DNA from: Nitrospira sp.
Lineage (GTDB): Bacteria > Nitrospirota > Nitrospiria > Nitrospirales > Nitrospiraceae
Direction of reading: 5' to 3'
Assembly: GCA_024760545.1 (NCBI GenBank)
Contig: CP060501.1
Coordinates: 3,550,036-3,614,035 of the forward strand
Length of the DNA stretch: 64,000 bases
Shown in pieces: positions 54,898-63,318 of this stretch. Position numbers and translations under genes: made by a program. Positions within the stretch are counted from its first letter, which is position 1; each line of letters begins with the position of its first letter. The notes below the pieces were generated by a model. The model did not search any database. It was given only the letters and a program-made list of their open reading frames with translations, and was not told the origin of the DNA.

Positions 54898-55743
54898 TTA
54901 TTGCTTTCCGCAGCTGGGTATAGAATTCAGTACGGAGAGCGACGAAGCATGAGGTGCTAAGAAAGGACTGATTGATTCGAATACAACTGCAGTAGTCAGA
55001 TCTTGAAGAAGCGGCCTCAAGTATAAACCCCAAGGGTCGAGCGTACAGGTTCCGAAATAGATAGGACCCACACGAATGATGAGCATGATGTCACCATCTA
55101 ACGTCGACAGATGCCGCTGAAGATCATCGGACTGATCGAGATGGGCATGGTGTCGAGCGATATATCCTTGGAGTGAATGCAACGACCCTCGCGTCAGAAT
55201 ATCGATGGTCATGAGTCTTTTCAGAATAAGTCGAAGAATGTTCCGCATAACCGGCCGATCCGCGACCCAATTCACGAATCGTAAGGCGTGGACTCTTCCC
55301 AGATGTAAGCTCCACGTCGCAGTTCGAACCCATGTGGAATCTCTCTGTGTACGCGAGATCTTGGGGAGATGATGAGGAACTGCGATTCGTGTCCCATGAC
55401 GGAGCAGCGTCTTTACTCGACCGACGACCTGTCGGAGATCGATTTCCTCGAAGGGACCGGTATTCGCGTCTCCCCGCAGAAACAGCCTATGGCCTTGGAT
55501 TTGGTGAATGCGATGACAGACGAACCACCGGCCATGCCGGTATACGACGACGTCGCCGACCTGAAGATCATCGGCATCCTGCAATCTGAGCTCGTCACCT
55601 TTCCGGAGCGTAGGAGTCATGCTCTCGGAATTCACGATAGGCGTCAGGATTTTCTGAAGGACCAGTCCATGCGTAGTGTCCGGTAATCCGTCGGTCGAGA
55701 AGAGAGCCGATTCGGCAGATGGGTTGAGAAGTCGAACGATCAT
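54898..55743 (-). CDS. S24/S26-family signal-peptidase-like protein (Ser-His type)
   Basis: Protein of 281 residues. The N-terminal 130 residues match the S24/S26 peptidase fold: PIVNSESMTPTLRKGDELRL puts the nucleophile at Ser41, and GDVVVYRH...VCHRIHQI puts a His at 77, as in the Ser-His type of signal peptidase (SipW-like), with FLRGDAN closing the fold. No membrane helix is apparent, unlike true signal peptidases. The C-terminal 150 residues have no family I know. It overlaps the upstream gene by ATGA and belongs to the RiPP operon, where it may cut the leader peptide; that role is inferred. Confidence 0.75.
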   Translation of the reverse strand: MIVRLLNPSAESALFSTDGLPDTTHGLVLQKILTPIVNSESMTPTLRKGDELRLQDADDLQVGDVVVYRHGRWFVCHRIHQIQGHRLFLRGDANTGPFEEIDLRQVVGRVKTLLRHGTRIAVPHHLPKISRTQRDSTWVRTATWSLHLGRVHALRFVNWVADRPVMRNILRLILKRLMTIDILTRGSLHSLQGYIARHHAHLDQSDDLQRHLSTLDGDIMLIIRVGPIYFGTCTLDPWGLYLRPLLQDLTTAVVFESISPFLAPHASSLSVLNSIPSCGKQ

Positions 55744-56702
55744 AGTCGGGGCTCCGCCGATGCTGCGGTGAGTCGCTGAAGCACCCGTCCACTGAGGAGG
55801 AGTCCGGCTTCAGTCAAGTGATACACGCGCAACACTCTTGCCTTCCACGGCATGCGTAGTCCATCCGAACCGTACCGGTAGGAAAGAAATGCAGTTGAAG
55901 GATAGAGGCGTTGCATGAGCCAGCCCAATTTGTTTCTGCCGGGCTGCGTGAGGAACAAAAGAAGATGGCCGACTTCCGGAAGCGGCTCGGTGGTCACCAG
56001 CTTTCGGAGCAACCAAGCCAGCCTCTGTTGCTTTCTATTCTCCGGGGATAGTGCCAGGAGCACGCTATCAGGAATTACGATCGAGGAAAAGAGCTTTCGC
56101 ACATAGGAGAGGCCGTGCAAGAGGGGCATCTCCAGTCTGGCGTGCTTGGTTCGTGCAATCACCGCAGACCAATTAGGCGATTCCTTCACGATGAGCAGTT
56201 TCATGTCCTGAGCAAAGGCTGCAGACAAGTGTCCCCGGTGGATGACGGCGTAGGCTGTCAAATAGATCAACAGGTCCGCGGTATCGAGGCAGGAGATGGT
56301 TGTGTGACCGAATGTTCGTACGCGTGCTCGTGTCCATAGATCACCCAGCTCTCGATCGTCGAGGTACCAGAAGGAGGTGATCAGATCCAGCGAAAGACCT
56401 TGTTCAGAAGACGCGTACGAAGGATTGCCGTCGATCTGTTGCGTGAAGCCGAGATTGCCGAGCAGGCGGTCGATGGCCGGCAAATCCGATTCATGGACCA
56501 ACAGATCTACATCCGCAATAGGCCGCGAACCTCGCACTCCGTAAAGCCGGGAGATGACATCCGCGCCCTTTAGGGCGATAAACGCGATCCCTTGCTGTCG
56601 AAATTGCTGTGCGATCAATGCGAACGCATTCAGCATCAGCCGGTTTTGGCTGCTCACCCGAGCGTAGGCATCAACCAGGTCGTCGAGGGTCGAGGAGGGC
56701 AT
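55740..56702 (-). CDS. Nucleotidyltransferase-family protein of the RiPP operon (NTP_transf_5-like)
   Basis: Protein of 320 residues resembling the NTP_transf_5 family of putative nucleotidyltransferases: FIALKGADVISRLYGVRGSRPIADVDLLV near residues 40-68 holds the Gly/Asp pocket, with a family-like helical C-terminal half. Members are common in bacterial RiPP and polysaccharide gene clusters, beside HPr-kinase-like proteins, but their reaction is unknown. The start overlaps the end of the first radical SAM gene by 32 bp and its stop overlaps the peptidase start, so the operon is tightly packed. Confidence 0.75.
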   Translation of the reverse strand: MPSSTLDDLVDAYARVSSQNRLMLNAFALIAQQFRQQGIAFIALKGADVISRLYGVRGSRPIADVDLLVHESDLPAIDRLLGNLGFTQQIDGNPSYASSEQGLSLDLITSFWYLDDRELGDLWTRARVRTFGHTTISCLDTADLLIYLTAYAVIHRGHLSAAFAQDMKLLIVKESPNWSAVIARTKHARLEMPLLHGLSYVRKLFSSIVIPDSVLLALSPENRKQQRLAWLLRKLVTTEPLPEVGHLLLFLTQPGRNKLGWLMQRLYPSTAFLSYRYGSDGLRMPWKARVLRVYHLTEAGLLLSGRVLQRLTAASAEPRL

Positions 56703-57729
56703 GGGTGCGGTGCTCCAGTTCAGCCCATTCTTTGAAGTGCGGAAGACAGGTACTCATATCGCCGGTTTCGAGCCACGCATCACTGCGTCCCTGACGGCAG
56801 TATGAACGGACTTCACAGGTCGGACATTCATATCGCGCGGTTGGGCGGGCTTCATCAACGGTGCGTTTGAGTGTTTCCCAGCCTTCCTGCACCGTGCCGG
56901 TTCTAAGATCGTACCGGGGAATGGGAAACGCCGTGCACAGGTTCATCTCCCCGTAGGGTGTGATCGCAAAGCGCGTCTGGCCGCAGGCGCATTCGATGAA
57001 CCGGGATGTACAGCACGCGCCGTCTTCCAGCGGCGCGGATCCCCAGCCTGCAAGCATCCGCTGATCGATGGCCATTTTCCTAGAGGGTGGTAACCGGTAT
57101 TCCAATGGACTCAGGCCGCCGGTCACCGTGGAGGTTATGTCGAGGGAATACTGAAACTTTCGGCCAAGATTTTCCACCAGGCGGCGACATGCTTCCACTT
57201 CGTGATCATTGAGGCTAGTCACGGGCATGCGGACGACGACCGGGAGATCCGCCTTGGCCAGCATCGTCAGCCCGTGAAGAAATGCGGTGTAGGAACCCGA
57301 GATGCCGGTCATTCGCTCGTATGTCGCTGCCGTGGCGCCGTAGATGGAGACACAAACTTGTTCAACGCCGCATTCTTGCAGGACAGAAACCAAGGCGGCG
57401 TTGACTCGTGTGGCATTCGTGAGCAGGCGTATCAACAGCCCCTTGCTGCGAGCATGTAGCAGGATCGTATGGATATCCGGTCGAACGACCGGCTCCCCCC
57501 CGGTGAACGTCACGGTTAGGACGCCAAACGCGGCCAGTTCGTCGAGGAGGCGTAGGACTTCCGAAGTGACGAGTTCTCGAGGCAACGCGCGGTGGGTCGG
57601 ATTGAAACAATGGACACAGCGGAGATTGCAGCCATACGTGAGCTCGAACGTCACTCCGTCGGGATGCCGCGTGTGGCGTGCTTGAAGCGAGACGGTCGAG
57701 AGAAACGTGTCTGCGTTGAGCTGCTTCAT
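56671..57729 (-). CDS. Radical SAM/SPASM peptide maturase 1
   Basis: Radical SAM enzyme of 352 residues with the [4Fe-4S] motif C34-x3-C38-x2-C41 in LTYGCNLRCVHCFN, a GGEPVVRPD core strand, and a SPASM-type C-terminal Cys-rich part (CCTSRFIECACGQTRF, GEMNLCTAFPIPRYDLR, YECPTCEVRSYC, STC) binding auxiliary clusters. Such enzymes install thioether, C-C or other crosslinks, or epimerise, in RiPPs. The ATG overlaps the HPr-kinase-like gene by ATGA. It is one of three such enzymes here, so each may act on a different part of the precursor or in order. Confidence 0.88.
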   Translation of the reverse strand: MKQLNADTFLSTVSLQARHTRHPDGVTFELTYGCNLRCVHCFNPTHRALPRELVTSEVLRLLDELAAFGVLTVTFTGGEPVVRPDIHTILLHARSKGLLIRLLTNATRVNAALVSVLQECGVEQVCVSIYGATAATYERMTGISGSYTAFLHGLTMLAKADLPVVVRMPVTSLNDHEVEACRRLVENLGRKFQYSLDITSTVTGGLSPLEYRLPPSRKMAIDQRMLAGWGSAPLEDGACCTSRFIECACGQTRFAITPYGEMNLCTAFPIPRYDLRTGTVQEGWETLKRTVDEARPTARYECPTCEVRSYCRQGRSDAWLETGDMSTCLPHFKEWAELEHRTHALLDPRRPG

Positions 57730-58631
57730 AGCGGTACTGTCGCGCTTACAGGGGGTTGCTGTTGAACGAGGTCAACCAGATCGGATTGTTTAAGAAAGGC
57801 CAGGCTTCGACATGGCACTGATGAGACGACTGAAATCAGAAAGTCTAGAGATCTCTCAATACGATCGCGATCCCAGTGAGGCAGAAAGGATTGTTGCAGC
57901 AGCCGAGAGACGGCGATTGAGGCAGGCATCCGGGCGATACGGTGGCGGTCCTGCGCATGGCTGATGACGTACAGAGCGGTCAGAGGGGCCGATGAGTTGG
58001 CCGCATACTCACCGGAGCCGACCCAAGGGGAGCCGTAGATGCTGACGCTGCCTTTTTCAAATCGGAGGACGACGCGTTCGTCGCTGAGCACGTGGGCTTG
58101 GCGATCTGCAAACATTCGGGCAATGGTGGATTTACCGGTTCCTGAAGATCCGGTAAAGATAAACCCTTCCTGCTGAGAAACCAGGCCGGCTGCATGGAGG
58201 AGGATTCCGCCTTCCCGCGCAAGGCGTGCGAGAAAGCACACCTCGATGACCGGATTGAACAGGTACATTGGGCACCACCCGACCTGTCCTCCTAAATATT
58301 CCGGGAGTATCCACGCATGAATCCGCCGATAGTCGTCCAGGATCACGGCACGGACTCGTGGCTGACGTGTGGAGGTATGCAGGCTTTCGATGGCTAATCC
58401 GGCATCGGTATCGAACAATTTCCAGAGTCCTGATCCGGCGTCATACCGAAGTCGTGGAGAGTCAAAGTCGGGTAAGGGGGAGACGACCGAGACGTCGACA
58501 TGGATATCCGCAGGAGCGCCGGGCGGAGCGACAAATGATTCGAAAGGGCGCAGTGGCCAGGCCAAAGTCGGATAGTCCCCGGCCTCGCTCATCCTGATGA
58601 TGAAACCGCCGATAGAGATCGAAATATCCAT
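57726..58631 (-). CDS. HPr-kinase-like P-loop protein of the RiPP operon
   Basis: Protein of 301 residues with HAAGL at 146-150 and a P-loop GSSGTGKST at 161-169, the arrangement of HprK/P-type (C-terminal) kinases. The DUF/HprK-like relatives are regular members of RiPP clusters with PqqD-type proteins (lasso peptide and radical SAM systems), where they are thought to phosphorylate something, in lasso systems the peptide tail. Six bases separate it from the precursor stop, and the stop overlaps the next radical SAM gene. The substrate is unknown; kinase action on this precursor is speculation. Confidence 0.75.
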   Translation of the reverse strand: MDISISIGGFIIRMSEAGDYPTLAWPLRPFESFVAPPGAPADIHVDVSVVSPLPDFDSPRLRYDAGSGLWKLFDTDAGLAIESLHTSTRQPRVRAVILDDYRRIHAWILPEYLGGQVGWCPMYLFNPVIEVCFLARLAREGGILLHAAGLVSQQEGFIFTGSSGTGKSTIARMFADRQAHVLSDERVVLRFEKGSVSIYGSPWVGSGEYAANSSAPLTALYVISHAQDRHRIARMPASIAVSRLLQQSFLPHWDRDRIERSLDFLISVVSSVPCRSLAFLKQSDLVDLVQQQPPVSATVPL

Positions 58632-58637
58632 CGCCGG

Positions 58638-58883
58638 CTATGAGGCTCGGACACCGGAATCGTGGCAGGTCTGACCCATATAGACCACCGGGATGGTCGA
58701 TCGTTTGCATCCTGTGGCGCTTGCATTTGGGTAATTCATGCAGCCGGCCGGTGGTCGGCAGCCGTTCGTTCCTCCGGCGCTGACCGAAGAGGTTAGAATG
58801 CTGCATGACGACAAGATTGCCTGTTCATGATCGAGTGCCACTTCGAATAGCTGTGGAGGTTCGTAAGGTTTCTTGTTGCTCAT
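58638..58883 (-). CDS. Putative RiPP precursor peptide (81 residues, five Cys)
   Basis: Small protein of 81 residues in the middle of the operon with an AAAGGGAT ribosome-binding site. Residues 1-26 form a typical leader: MSNKKPYEPPQLFEVALDHE then QAILSS, the KxYxxPxxxxVxLxxxQAIL type seen before many radical SAM-modified cores. Residues 27-81 look like a core rich in Ser, Thr, Gly, Asn and Pro with Cys at 27, 42, 48, 59 and 73, fit for thioether or other crosslinks. I do not recognise a named family. Its position between the HPr-kinase-like gene and two radical SAM genes supports the call. Confidence 0.75.
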   Translation of the reverse strand: MSNKKPYEPPQLFEVALDHEQAILSSCSILTSSVSAGGTNGCRPPAGCMNYPNASATGCKRSTIPVVYMGQTCHDSGVRAS

Positions 58884-58936
58884 ACCGATCCCTTTCTTGC
58901 AGGAGCCTCACGGATTGGAATTCCCGTTCCCGCGTC

Positions 58937-60100
58937 CTAAGTATTGACTGAACTGGGCGGCGACGCCGGCCTCCGTTCGCCACTGCCGCGCTCTGTCTGC
59001 CCACTGCGTAACGGATGCAGCAAGGCATGGTGTCCGGCCGTCTGTGCTCTTGCATAGGCAATATCGCATGCATAAGGGATCGGCGCATCCGGGCTGCCAG
59101 TTTCCCATCGGGCATGTGTCGGCTGCTTGTCGCAAAAGTGATGTACCGCACAGGACCTGCACGGCGTATCACGCTGATAGCGCAGTCCTCGTACTTCGGA
59201 AAAGACTCGGTCAACGGCTTCTCGCAGGGAAAACTGTCTGAGCGAAAGGCGAGTTTCGTACTGGAACGTGCAGGTACTGAGCTCGCCCCAGGCATTGATA
59301 TGGACGGTATTGGTGCCGCAGCCGCAACGAAAAAGCCGGTCGTGATCTGGCCCGCCGAGTGGAGCCCAATCACAAGGCTGGCTATCTTCGGCGCCGAGTT
59401 CGCTTCGACCGATCGCTCGCAGGTCTTCGGGCGAGATTCTGTAAGCGAGCGAAGAGCAATCGCCATTAAGCCTCGGAGAAAGCGAGGTGGTGTATCCGAA
59501 CGGCTGGCCGAGTGACTCCGTGAACGTCTGAAGATTGTGCAGCTCATCCTTGTTCCAGTTCATCAGCTTGGTCTTGAGCGTGAAGGGCAGATTGCTCTCC
59601 CGGAGCAACGCGACGCCGCGCATGAATGCTTGATAGGAGCCCGGGACCTGCGTAAACCAGTCGAAGCGTGCCTCATTCAGCGTATGACAAGAGACATCGA
59701 TGGTGAAGGGGGGCATGGCTTCCAAACGCTGGATCATTGCACGAGTAAACAGAGTCCCGTTGGTGTAAAGCTGGAGCAGGAATCCTTTCCTGTGCGCGTG
59801 CTCATAGATCTCAAAAAACCGCGGATGCATAAAGATGTCGCCACCGGAGAGGTTCAGCCAGATGACGCCGAGGTCTCGCAAATCTTCCACGAGACGGTAG
59901 AGTTCGTCGAGAGTCAGTTCTCGCGAAAAAAACTGAGGGTCATTGTAGGGATCGGTATAGCAGTGACGGCAACGAAGATTGCAACGATAGGTGAGTTCGA
60001 GCTGGGCTTTCACCACCTGATGGTGTTGTGTAGACCAGTCGTGGACTTTCCGGCTGAAGGTGCCATACGGGACCGTCGGTATGGCTCGTGCCTTACCCAC
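58937..60100 (-). CDS. Radical SAM/SPASM peptide maturase 2
   Basis: Radical SAM enzyme of 387 residues. The cluster motif is C40-x3-C44-x2-C47 in LTYRCNLRCRHCYTD, with NLSGGDIFMHPRFFEI in the core and a full SPASM-like tail (RLFRCGCGTNTVHINAWGELSTC, PCRSCAVHHFC, YACDIAYAR). It starts with GTG and overlaps the third radical SAM gene's stop by 8 bp; its stop is 53 bp before the precursor gene. The GGD-xF variant of the usual GGEP strand is noted. It likely acts on the precursor next to it. Confidence 0.86.
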   Translation of the reverse strand: MGKARAIPTVPYGTFSRKVHDWSTQHHQVVKAQLELTYRCNLRCRHCYTDPYNDPQFFSRELTLDELYRLVEDLRDLGVIWLNLSGGDIFMHPRFFEIYEHAHRKGFLLQLYTNGTLFTRAMIQRLEAMPPFTIDVSCHTLNEARFDWFTQVPGSYQAFMRGVALLRESNLPFTLKTKLMNWNKDELHNLQTFTESLGQPFGYTTSLSPRLNGDCSSLAYRISPEDLRAIGRSELGAEDSQPCDWAPLGGPDHDRLFRCGCGTNTVHINAWGELSTCTFQYETRLSLRQFSLREAVDRVFSEVRGLRYQRDTPCRSCAVHHFCDKQPTHARWETGSPDAPIPYACDIAYARAQTAGHHALLHPLRSGQTERGSGERRPASPPSSVNT

Positions 60101-61004
60101 GGTGCGTCATCAGTTGGAGCAATGTCGAGAATTCCGGCTTCTTGTGTTCACAAGCGAACGTCGGCAAGGCCTCAAAAAAACCTTCTCTGAATGATCCGTT
60201 CCGCAGGTCGTAGCTTTGGCGACGATTGCCTGAGCAGAGTTGCATGCCACCATATGCATCGATGTGAAATCTCTGCATTCCGCTTGTGCAGGGGGGAAGG
60301 TCGGCTTGGGATCGCCGGCAGGCTTCTTCCCACAACAGAGGATCCTTCCGGGTCAGCTCCTGCAACTCTTTTTCGGACAGTGCATACTGGAAAGGACCGG
60401 CCCCTCCGTCCAGTTCGGACCGCAGATCCTGACCGAGCTTGAATTGGACGGAGCCTAGCGAACCCGCATACTGCTTGATCGATAGGATTTCATGTTGGTT
60501 CAGCGACAGTGCGGTGGTCTTGAGCGTCAACGGGATGTGGCGGTCGAGCAGTAAGCGGATGGCCCTGAGGCAGCGGTGATACGAACCTTGGTGTTGAGTA
60601 ACCCGTTCAAAGGTCTGGGGAGTAGACCCATGAAGGCTGACCTCAATACGGTGAGGCGGCAGGGCTGCAAATTGATCGGCTTCAGAGTCCGTGATCAGTG
60701 TCCCGTTTGTAAAGACCGTGACTAGGAATCCACGCCGAACGGCCTGTTCGTAGATCAAGAAGAAATCAGGTCTGCTGAGGGGTTCGCCGCCGGTCAGACA
60801 CAATTCCAATGTGCCGGCTTCGGCCATTTCGTCCAGAATGCGCAACATCTCGGCTGTCGAGAGCTCTCGGCGGATAAACTCCGGATGATTGAGGCAATCC
60901 GTATAGCACATGGTGCAACGGAGGTTGCAGCGACAGGTAATCTCCCATTGGCAGGAAAGCGGGAATCGTTCGGGCAAGGACCGAATCTTATCCAGTGGGA
61001 CCAT
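60093..61004 (-). CDS. Radical SAM maturase 3 (partial SPASM tail)
   Basis: Radical SAM protein of 303 residues with motif C26-x3-C30-x2-C33 in ITCRCNLRCTMCYTD, CLTGGEPLSRPDF and VSLHGSTPQTFERV core segments. The C-terminal region has fewer Cys than the other two (CTSGMQRFHIDAYGGMQLCSG, FACEHKK), so it may carry one or no auxiliary cluster. Its start overlaps the PqqD-like gene by 17 bp. Whether it is a peptide-modifying enzyme or a partner (the other two having full SPASM domains) is open. Three such enzymes for one precursor are unusual. Confidence 0.84.
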   Translation of the reverse strand: MVPLDKIRSLPERFPLSCQWEITCRCNLRCTMCYTDCLNHPEFIRRELSTAEMLRILDEMAEAGTLELCLTGGEPLSRPDFFLIYEQAVRRGFLVTVFTNGTLITDSEADQFAALPPHRIEVSLHGSTPQTFERVTQHQGSYHRCLRAIRLLLDRHIPLTLKTTALSLNQHEILSIKQYAGSLGSVQFKLGQDLRSELDGGAGPFQYALSEKELQELTRKDPLLWEEACRRSQADLPPCTSGMQRFHIDAYGGMQLCSGNRRQSYDLRNGSFREGFFEALPTFACEHKKPEFSTLLQLMTHRG

Positions 61005-61299
61005 CGGTGACAGTCACCTCGTGAATGGCATGAATCGAAAGCAGGTCGGTCAGCAAAGTCTGCAAATCCTGATGCAGCTGTTCCGCGGTGACGTCATATT
61101 CCTCAACAAACTCGTCGGCGATCGTTTGAAGGGATCGGGTTCCGTCGATCCGCCTCCAAAGGGCGGCTCCCGTTTCGTTCAGGACGTAGATGCTGTTCGA
61201 TTCGGTGAGGTTCCTGCGTATGGGAACGAGAATGCATTCGCCGGCAACATCTCGCTGCACATAGTCGGAATTGTGTGTGTAGATGGCGGCGGGGTTCAT
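60988..61299 (-). CDS. PqqD-like peptide chaperone (RRE)
   Basis: Small protein of 103 residues that matches the PqqD fold/RRE pattern: IYVLNETGAALWRRIDGTRSLQTIADEFVEEYDVTAEQLHQDLQTLLTDL. PqqD-type proteins bind the leader peptide and present it to radical SAM or other maturases. I chose the ATG at 61299; a TTG at 61317 would add six residues. It overlaps the radical SAM gene downstream, as in many RiPP operons. This RRE-like protein is the strongest single sign that the region makes a modified peptide. Confidence 0.85.
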   Translation of the reverse strand: MNPAAIYTHNSDYVQRDVAGECILVPIRRNLTESNSIYVLNETGAALWRRIDGTRSLQTIADEFVEEYDVTAEQLHQDLQTLLTDLLSIHAIHEVTVTDGPTG

Positions 61300-61367
61300 A
61301 GGCCCGGAGAATAGCAAATCCCATGTGCCCTCGCCAGGGATATTTCGCCGTCCGCCTCCCGTAGTCG

Positions 61368-62168
61368 TTAGGCGATCACGGCGAATCCTTCCTTCCAGTT
61401 GAGTTCAAGTATCGTTGCACCGGCTTCGGCAAGCTCGGACCGGAGTTCTGTCTCGTCCAGAAACGCGTGCATGAAGTGACTATGCGAGCAGAAATCGCCC
61501 AGCTGATAATCCTGATTCGATCCGGGCAGTTTCAGCAGCCATCGGTTGACGGCTTCGATCAGGCGGTGCGACTTCGTCTGCCATTCGTGGGACAGCAGGA
61601 AGCTCAATACGATTTTCCCCTCCTGTCTCAACGCAGAGCGGAATACACGAATGCATTCCTGGCGTTGCCGCCTGGCCGGGATGGCGCTGTACATGACGCT
61701 GGATAGAAGCAGATAGTCTGCCTGTCCTTTGCCGATCGGGAGTCGCCGAAAGTCTCCCTGGAGAAAAACAACGGGAAGACGTATTTCGGATGCGCGCGCG
61801 GCAGCAATATGCAACCCGTCATAATTATTGTCCAGTCCGATCACCCGATGGCCCCTCTCGGCTAAGGCGATGGATTCACGACCCAGGCCGGCTCCCAATA
61901 CGACGACGGTCCCGTTTGAAGCCATATGTTTCGCGGCCACGGTTTCTTCCCAGTTGTCGAGAGTCCATTTGTATCGGTCCGCGTGAAAGTTTTGTTCAAG
62001 CCCTTCATAACTCCTGCGGTAATAGGTGCGAGTCAGCGCAATGAGCTCGTCGGGAGGAAGGAGGACGGGAAGCACTCCATAGAGGAAAAACTGGATCTGA
62101 GAGAGTAGAGAGCCTGTTCGTTCAACGAAGCGAGTCAGCAATATGATGGCGGTGACGCGCAGGCGCAC
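61368..62168 (-). CDS. Class I SAM-dependent methyltransferase
   Basis: Methyltransferase of 266 residues with Rossmann SAM-binding motif VVVLGAGLGRESIALAERGHRVIGLD (motif I, then acidic end of strand 2), LQGDFRRLPIGKGQADYLLL (motif IV), and a typical C-terminal beta region. The N-terminal 50 residues are hydrophobic and may bind membrane or protein. The start is a GTG just 3 bp from the glycosyltransferase stop. In the RiPP operon it could methylate the peptide or a sugar; the substrate is unknown. Confidence 0.82.
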   Translation of the reverse strand: MRLRVTAIILLTRFVERTGSLLSQIQFFLYGVLPVLLPPDELIALTRTYYRRSYEGLEQNFHADRYKWTLDNWEETVAAKHMASNGTVVVLGAGLGRESIALAERGHRVIGLDNNYDGLHIAAARASEIRLPVVFLQGDFRRLPIGKGQADYLLLSSVMYSAIPARRQRQECIRVFRSALRQEGKIVLSFLLSHEWQTKSHRLIEAVNRWLLKLPGSNQDYQLGDFCSHSHFMHAFLDETELRSELAEAGATILELNWKEGFAVIA

Positions 62169-62171
62169 GGG

Positions 62172-63266
62172 TTATGGTCCCGTTCTCGAAAGGTATGAGG
62201 CGAGGATAGCTGCGGCTTCATTCGCCCCGGTCGAAGGCGGAGGTGTGACGGGGACTGGGAGACCAAGGACCTTTTGGAGCGCCGGAAGCCACCGGCCCTG
62301 CAGAAAATCGCTCACTGAGAGTTCTACACCCTTCCCATATCGGTGCAGATAGTCGACCAGTGGCTGTTCGTCGGCAAAGTTGTACCGCCGCACGTAGACC
62401 AGTGGAGTTTGCAATGCTACAGCTTCCACTAAGGTTCCGTAGCCCGGTTTGGTCAGGATGATATCAACCGAGGCCATCAGCGTTTTGAACGAAAGCGGGA
62501 GGGTTTTGATCGACAGGAATCGCATGCTTTCCGATGGCACCGGTCCGTCGAAGAGGAATCGGTAGCCTGTCAGTGGCTCCAATGTCCGAAAAGGGAGCGA
62601 ACTGAGCGGAATGCCCCCGAATCCGATGAGCACGGTACGCTCCCCTGGGACCAGTGCCAGAAGCTTGGCGAGTTGTTCACGATCAGCCGCAGCCGGTTCG
62701 ATGATCGGCTGGATATCGATCGTTCGCCGGAACAACTCCATTTTAGGCGAAGGGGCAAGTCGGAGCGCAAGATCGGCGTGGACATAGGCCTGTTGAATCG
62801 ACTGGATGAGTGCCCGGCCATCGATCGATGGGGGGGCCTGATACTCGGACAGGATCAGATCCCAGGTAAAGCTGACGAGCGCGATGGAAGGAATGGCCGC
62901 CGCTTTTGCCGCTGCCAGTGCCAGGTATGGAGTGTCGGCCAGGACAATATCCGGATCGGCAGCCTGCATGGCGGCGACCTCAGCCTGAAGGCGCTCGTTC
63001 CAGGTACTGTGGAATCGGTGATGTTCACGCCAGGTTGCTTCGACGTCGATCGTCATGGGGCCGTTTTGAATGCAGCCGATATCCTGCTGGACGGCACTGG
63101 TCTCCCATGGAATCGTGAGTCGATCCTTGAAAAACAACGAGGGGACGGTGGTGCGGAGGAACACTCGGAGATTGGGAACGAGACGGCCCAATGCATTGAG
63201 GACCGGCACAACTTGGGCGGCGTGGCCGAACCCATGACCTGAAATAGCGGCCCAGATTAGCGGCAT
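62172..63266 (-). CDS. GT-B glycosyltransferase (MurG/UGT-like)
   Basis: Protein of 364 residues with a two-Rossmann GT-B look: N-terminal GHGFGHAAQVVPVLNALGR loop, DIVLADTPYLALAAAKAA, and a C-terminal donor domain with VLIGFGGIPLSS, DIILTKPGYGTLVEAVALQTPLVYVRR and YGKGVELSV. The KPGYGTxVEA signature is that of MurG/UGT-type enzymes. It lies in the RiPP operon, so a glycosylated peptide is possible, but polysaccharide or lipid acceptors cannot be excluded. Adjacent methyltransferase gene follows almost without gap. Confidence 0.8.
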   Translation of the reverse strand: MPLIWAAISGHGFGHAAQVVPVLNALGRLVPNLRVFLRTTVPSLFFKDRLTIPWETSAVQQDIGCIQNGPMTIDVEATWREHHRFHSTWNERLQAEVAAMQAADPDIVLADTPYLALAAAKAAAIPSIALVSFTWDLILSEYQAPPSIDGRALIQSIQQAYVHADLALRLAPSPKMELFRRTIDIQPIIEPAAADREQLAKLLALVPGERTVLIGFGGIPLSSLPFRTLEPLTGYRFLFDGPVPSESMRFLSIKTLPLSFKTLMASVDIILTKPGYGTLVEAVALQTPLVYVRRYNFADEQPLVDYLHRYGKGVELSVSDFLQGRWLPALQKVLGLPVPVTPPPSTGANEAAAILASYLSRTGP

Positions 63267-63318
63267 AGGCAGGAATGCGTGACAACCCCGGGTGACAAAC
63301 GCTACAGGGAATAGCTAC

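Noticed and set aside
58825-59547. 240-residue frame overlapping the precursor and radical SAM 2 genes on the minus strand
   Set aside because: It lies out of frame within the radical SAM gene and overlaps the precursor; its composition (Arg/Ser-rich, no motif) is that of a shadow frame.
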